19,986 nt of DNA, from NCBI GenBank assembly GCA_036274595.1, contig DASUFL010000046.1, forward strand, positions 1 through 19,986, written 5' to 3'. Positions within the stretch are counted from its first letter, which is position 1; every line of letters starts with the position of its first letter. This document shows, piece after piece, positions 18,031 through 19,986 of the stretch. The stretch is from WS-9 sp036274595 (lineage in GTDB: Bacteria > Eisenbacteria > RBG-16-71-46 > SZUA-252). The notes under the pieces were generated by a model. That model did no database searches, was not told the DNA's origin, and was given only the letters and a program-made list of their open reading frames with translations. Made by a program: the position numbers and the translations under genes.

Positions 18031-18046
18031 GGCGATTATAATCGCC
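18031..18046. promoter_or_regulatory. Symmetric bidirectional -10 region for yajC and mnmA
   Basis: GGCGATTATAATCGCC is a perfect 16-bp palindrome. It contains TATAAT on the plus strand (18037-18042) and TATAAT on the minus strand (18040-18035), overlapping by four bases. The plus start would be near 18049, nine bases before the mnmA GTG; the minus start near 18028, about 44 bases before yajC. -35 boxes are weak (minus strand TTCACG at 18062-18057). Confidence 0.65.
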
Positions 18047-18057
18047 CTCCAAGCACC

Positions 18058-19137
18058 GTGAAGATCTTCGTGGCCATGTCCGGCGGCGTCGATTCCGCCG
18101 TTGCCGCCCTCCTTCTCCGGAGGGAAGGCCACGACGTGGTGGGCATCCACCTGCGGACGGGGGTGAAGGCGGAGGGGGCTCCGGGGGCCGCGCCCGGGGC
18201 AAGGCCCCGATGCTGCGGTGCGGACGAGGCCGACGACGCGCGCCGCGTGGCCGCGATCCTCGGCATCCCCTACTACGTGCAGGACGCCGAGGGGGCCTTC
18301 GCACGGGTCATCGCGTCGTTCGTCGACGCCTACGCGCGCGGCGAGACGCCGAACCCCTGCGTCGCCTGCAACAGCGAGATCAAGTTCGGCGCGCTGCTCG
18401 ACCGCGCCCGGGCCCTCGGTGGCGACGCCGTGGCAACGGGGCACTACGCGCGCCGCGTCCGCCACCGCGGCGCGTGGGCCGTGGCCCGCGCCGCCGACGC
18501 CGCGAAGGACCAGTCCTACGTCCTTCACGGCCTCCGTGCGGCGGACCTCGAGCGCGTGCGCTTCCCCTTGGGCGACCTCGCGAAGCCCGAGGTGCGGCGC
18601 ATCGCGGCGGAGGCCGGCCTTCCGGTGGCGATGAAGCCCGACAGCCAGGAGATCTGCTTCGTGCCCTCGGGCGACTACCGCGACCTCGTGCGCCGGGAGC
18701 GCCCCGAGGCTTTCGCGCCCGGGACGATCGTCGACACAGGCGGCACGACCCTCGGTGCGCACGAGGGGGTGGCCTCCTTCACCGTGGGGCAGCGGAAGGG
18801 GCTCGGCATCGCGGCGAAGGAGCCGCTCTACGTCGTGCGCCTCGAGCCCGAGGCGCGCCGGGTCGTGGTCGGCCCCCGCGCGGAGCTGGGCCTCGCGGCG
18901 TGTGCCGTGGACCGCGTCACGTGGACCGCCGGGAGCGCGCCCGGAGGCCCCTTGGCCGTGGATGTCTGCGTCCGCTACCGCGCGTCGCCCGTTCCCGCCA
19001 CGGTCGAGCCCACGGGGGAGACGAGCGCCCACGTCCGTTTCGCCGGGAAGGCGTGGCCTCTGACCCCGGGACAGGCGGCCGTCTTCTACGAAGGGAACGT
19101 CGTCGTCGGCGGAGGGACGATCAGATCTTGTTCTTGA
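18058..19137 (+). CDS. mnmA: tRNA-specific 2-thiouridylase MnmA
   Basis: MnmA adds the 2-thio group to uridine 34 of tRNAs for Lys, Glu and Gln, using ATP and sulfur passed on by a persulfide relay. The 359-residue protein carries the PP-loop MSGGVDS at 7-13, TPNPCVACNSEIKFG at 97-111 with catalytic Cys101, ATGHYA at 126-131, KDQSYVLHGL at 150-159, and KPDSQEICFVPSGDY at 193-207 with the second catalytic Cys200. TVGQRKGLGI at 242-251 is also typical. The start is GTG 18058, where family homology begins; no Shine-Dalgarno is visible. The plus-strand -10 TATAAT ends 15 bases before it, so the leader is very short. Its 3' end overlaps the 3' end of the converging HU gene by 17 bases. Confidence 0.96.
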   Translation: MKIFVAMSGGVDSAVAALLLRREGHDVVGIHLRTGVKAEGAPGAAPGARPRCCGADEADDARRVAAILGIPYYVQDAEGAFARVIASFVDAYARGETPNPCVACNSEIKFGALLDRARALGGDAVATGHYARRVRHRGAWAVARAADAAKDQSYVLHGLRAADLERVRFPLGDLAKPEVRRIAAEAGLPVAMKPDSQEICFVPSGDYRDLVRRERPEAFAPGTIVDTGGTTLGAHEGVASFTVGQRKGLGIAAKEPLYVVRLEPEARRVVVGPRAELGLAACAVDRVTWTAGSAPGGPLAVDVCVRYRASPVPATVEPTGETSAHVRFAGKAWPLTPGQAAVFYEGNVVVGGGTIRSCS

Positions 19138-19390
19138 GCTCCTGGCCGGGCTTGAACCCGACCGTCTTGCTGGCCGGGATCTTCATCCGCTCCTTCGTCT
19201 GCGGATTGATGCCCTCGCGCTCCTTGCGCATCTTCGACTGGAACGTGCCGAAGCCCTGGATCTGGACCTTCTTGTCCCGCGCGAGGCCCTCCGCGATCTG
19301 GCCGAAAACCGCTTCCACGGCCCTCTGGGCGTCCACGCGGGTCATGTTGAGATCGCGCGCCACCGCCTCCACCAGCTCGGTCTTCGTCAC
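19121..19390 (-). CDS. HU-family DNA-binding protein
   Basis: HU proteins are small dimers that bend and compact DNA. The 89-residue product has the standard length and motifs: TKTELVEAVA at 2-11, a helical dimer core, KVQIQGFGTFQ at 41-51, KERMKIPASKTVGFKPGQELK at 66-86, including the Pro of the intercalating arm (IPASK). The start is GTG 19390, with AAGGAGG about six bases upstream. The frame is open further to 19630 but that sequence overlaps the promoter and the divergent gene. HU and IHF subunits cannot be separated firmly by eye; the sequence fits HU better. Confidence 0.93.
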   Translation of the reverse strand: MTKTELVEAVARDLNMTRVDAQRAVEAVFGQIAEGLARDKKVQIQGFGTFQSKMRKEREGINPQTKERMKIPASKTVGFKPGQELKNKI

Positions 19391-19426
19391 ACGGGCCTCC
19401 TTCCTTGGGTCAGAATGGAAGGCGGG

Positions 19427-19456
19427 AGGGTAGCAAACGGTTGGAAAGCGCGTCAA
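19427..19456 (-). promoter_or_regulatory. Promoter of the HU gene
   Basis: On the minus strand TTGACG (19456-19451) and TACCCT (19432-19427) are 18 bp apart. Transcription would start near 19420, about 30 bases before the GTG start. The -35 box touches the ATG of the divergent gene at 19456. Confidence 0.7.
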
Positions 19457-19986
19457 TGAAAGGGTTTTCGGGCAAGAAGGCCCTCGTGGCCCCCGCAGGG
19501 CTCGCCCTGCTGCTGGCATTGGCAGGCACGCTAGGGCTAGGTCCCGAAATGGGGGGGGCTGGGGGGACAGCGGCCGTCGTCGACCTCTCCGGCTCCGCGG
19601 AGCTGCCGGATCCCCTCCCCCGGGGGGCAATCCTCAGCCGCAAGCCTGGCATCGAAACAGCGCTTGCCGAAGCGGTGTCGACCGGGGCCAAGCGGATCCG
19701 GCTCTACACGGACGGCTGGATGCCCTTGGGGCCCCCGGAGCCCCCCCCGATTCCCGTGGACGTGGCGCTTCTCGACCGGCGCGACGACGTGCTCGTGCTC
19801 GAGGTCCGCACGCCCGCGAGGATCCCGGTCGGGACGGACTTCGCGGTCGAGGTCGTGGTCGGGCGCACGCGCGGCCCGGAGCGGCCGGCGGTGACCGCCG
19901 CCGTCGCGCTGTTCCGCGACGGCGAGCGGGTGGGCAGCCCCGCCGCCGTGCGCCTCGAGCGCGGCGGCACCGCGCGCGTGCTCGTG
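19456..19986 (+). CDS. Secreted protein with VWA-like motifs, cut by the window edge
   Basis: An open frame of 177 codons runs from ATG 19456 to the last base with no stop, so the gene is partial. It starts with a signal peptide (MKGFSGKKALVAPAGLALLLALAG ...). VVDLSGS at 41-47 fits the DxSxS metal-site motif of von Willebrand A domains, and IRLYTDG at 81-87 fits their later T-D-G strand. The distance between them is much shorter than in a normal VWA domain, so this is a reduced or degenerate version, or a coincidence. Residues 101-177 form beta-strand-rich sequence (VDVALLDRRDDVLVLEV ... IPVGTDFAVEVVVGR) like the Ig-type domains that follow in large anchored proteins. The Shine-Dalgarno is weak (GGAAAG). 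Third codon positions are strongly G or C, which supports coding. Confidence 0.72.
   Translation, partial: MKGFSGKKALVAPAGLALLLALAGTLGLGPEMGGAGGTAAVVDLSGSAELPDPLPRGAILSRKPGIETALAEAVSTGAKRIRLYTDGWMPLGPPEPPPIPVDVALLDRRDDVLVLEVRTPARIPVGTDFAVEVVVGRTRGPERPAVTAAVALFRDGERVGSPAAVRLERGGTARVLV

Noticed and set aside
17704..18057. N-terminal extension of mnmA
   Set aside because: It is antisense to yajC, crosses the promoter, and family homology begins at GTG 18058.
17617..19032. Upstream part of the long minus-strand frame that contains the small secreted gene
   Set aside because: It runs antisense to mnmA and out of frame through yajC. Only the last 120 codons have coding features and operon spacing.
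19391..19630. N-terminal extension of the HU protein
   Set aside because: It covers the HU promoter and the start of the divergent gene; the standard HU N-terminus begins at 19390 with a good Shine-Dalgarno.

Overview
The window is a very GC-rich bacterial chromosome segment made almost entirely of housekeeping genes. It carries a 6S RNA, one complete rRNA operon, two tRNAs, and genes for cell-wall work, NAD metabolism, ribosome rescue, protein export, tRNA thiolation and nucleoid structure. Coding frames have G or C at nearly every third position. The 16S rRNA has features that recall Planctomycetes and other PVC-type or candidate lineages (CTGCAG after the 338 site, GTAACGAGCGAAACCC near E. 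coli position 1100, AAGACGGAGGTGGCAAACGTT after the 530 loop). I cannot place the phylum without an alignment. An uncultured lineage known from metagenomes is likely, but that is inference.

Layout. 1-232: 6S RNA and its terminator. 386-1489 (+): L,D-transpeptidase with a LysM-like segment. 1575-2249 (-): stand-alone NAD(P)HX epimerase. 2424-7660 (+): rRNA operon with promoter, boxA, leader hairpins, 16S, a tRNA-less spacer, 23S, 5S and a terminator. Long complementary flanks mark the 16S and 23S processing stems. 7680-7908: tRNA-Ile(GAT) on + and tRNA-Ala(TGC) on -, converging just outside the operon instead of sitting in the 16S-23S spacer. 8052-12810 (+): an anchored LTxxQ-like protein, a secreted protein made of two copies of a ~100-residue unit, then nadB and hflX with overlapping stop and start codons. 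12975-13688 (-): membrane-anchored double-LysM protein. 13847-14101: gene-free inverted-repeat element. 14116-17984 (-): yajC, a small secreted protein, and a fused secDF, forming one export operon. 18058-19137 (+): mnmA, divergent from yajC across a perfectly symmetric -10 region. 19121-19390 (-): HU-family protein. 19456 to the window end (+): a secreted protein with VWA-like motifs that runs off the edge.

How the genes fit together. YajC and SecDF assist the Sec translocon, and a 120-residue protein of unknown role with a signal peptide is encoded between them. The L,D-transpeptidase and the double-LysM protein both point to peptidoglycan work in the envelope. NadB starts de novo NAD synthesis and the NnrE-type epimerase repairs damaged NAD(P)H. 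HflX, MnmA, the tRNAs, the rRNAs and 6S RNA belong to translation and its growth-phase control.

I found no CRISPR array, prophage, insertion sequence or obvious novel defence system. The items most worth a second look are the symmetric bidirectional promoter, the hidden secreted gene in the yajC-secDF operon, the 13847-14101 inverted-repeat element, the covarying 16S helix changes, the displaced tRNAs and the duplicated-domain secreted protein.
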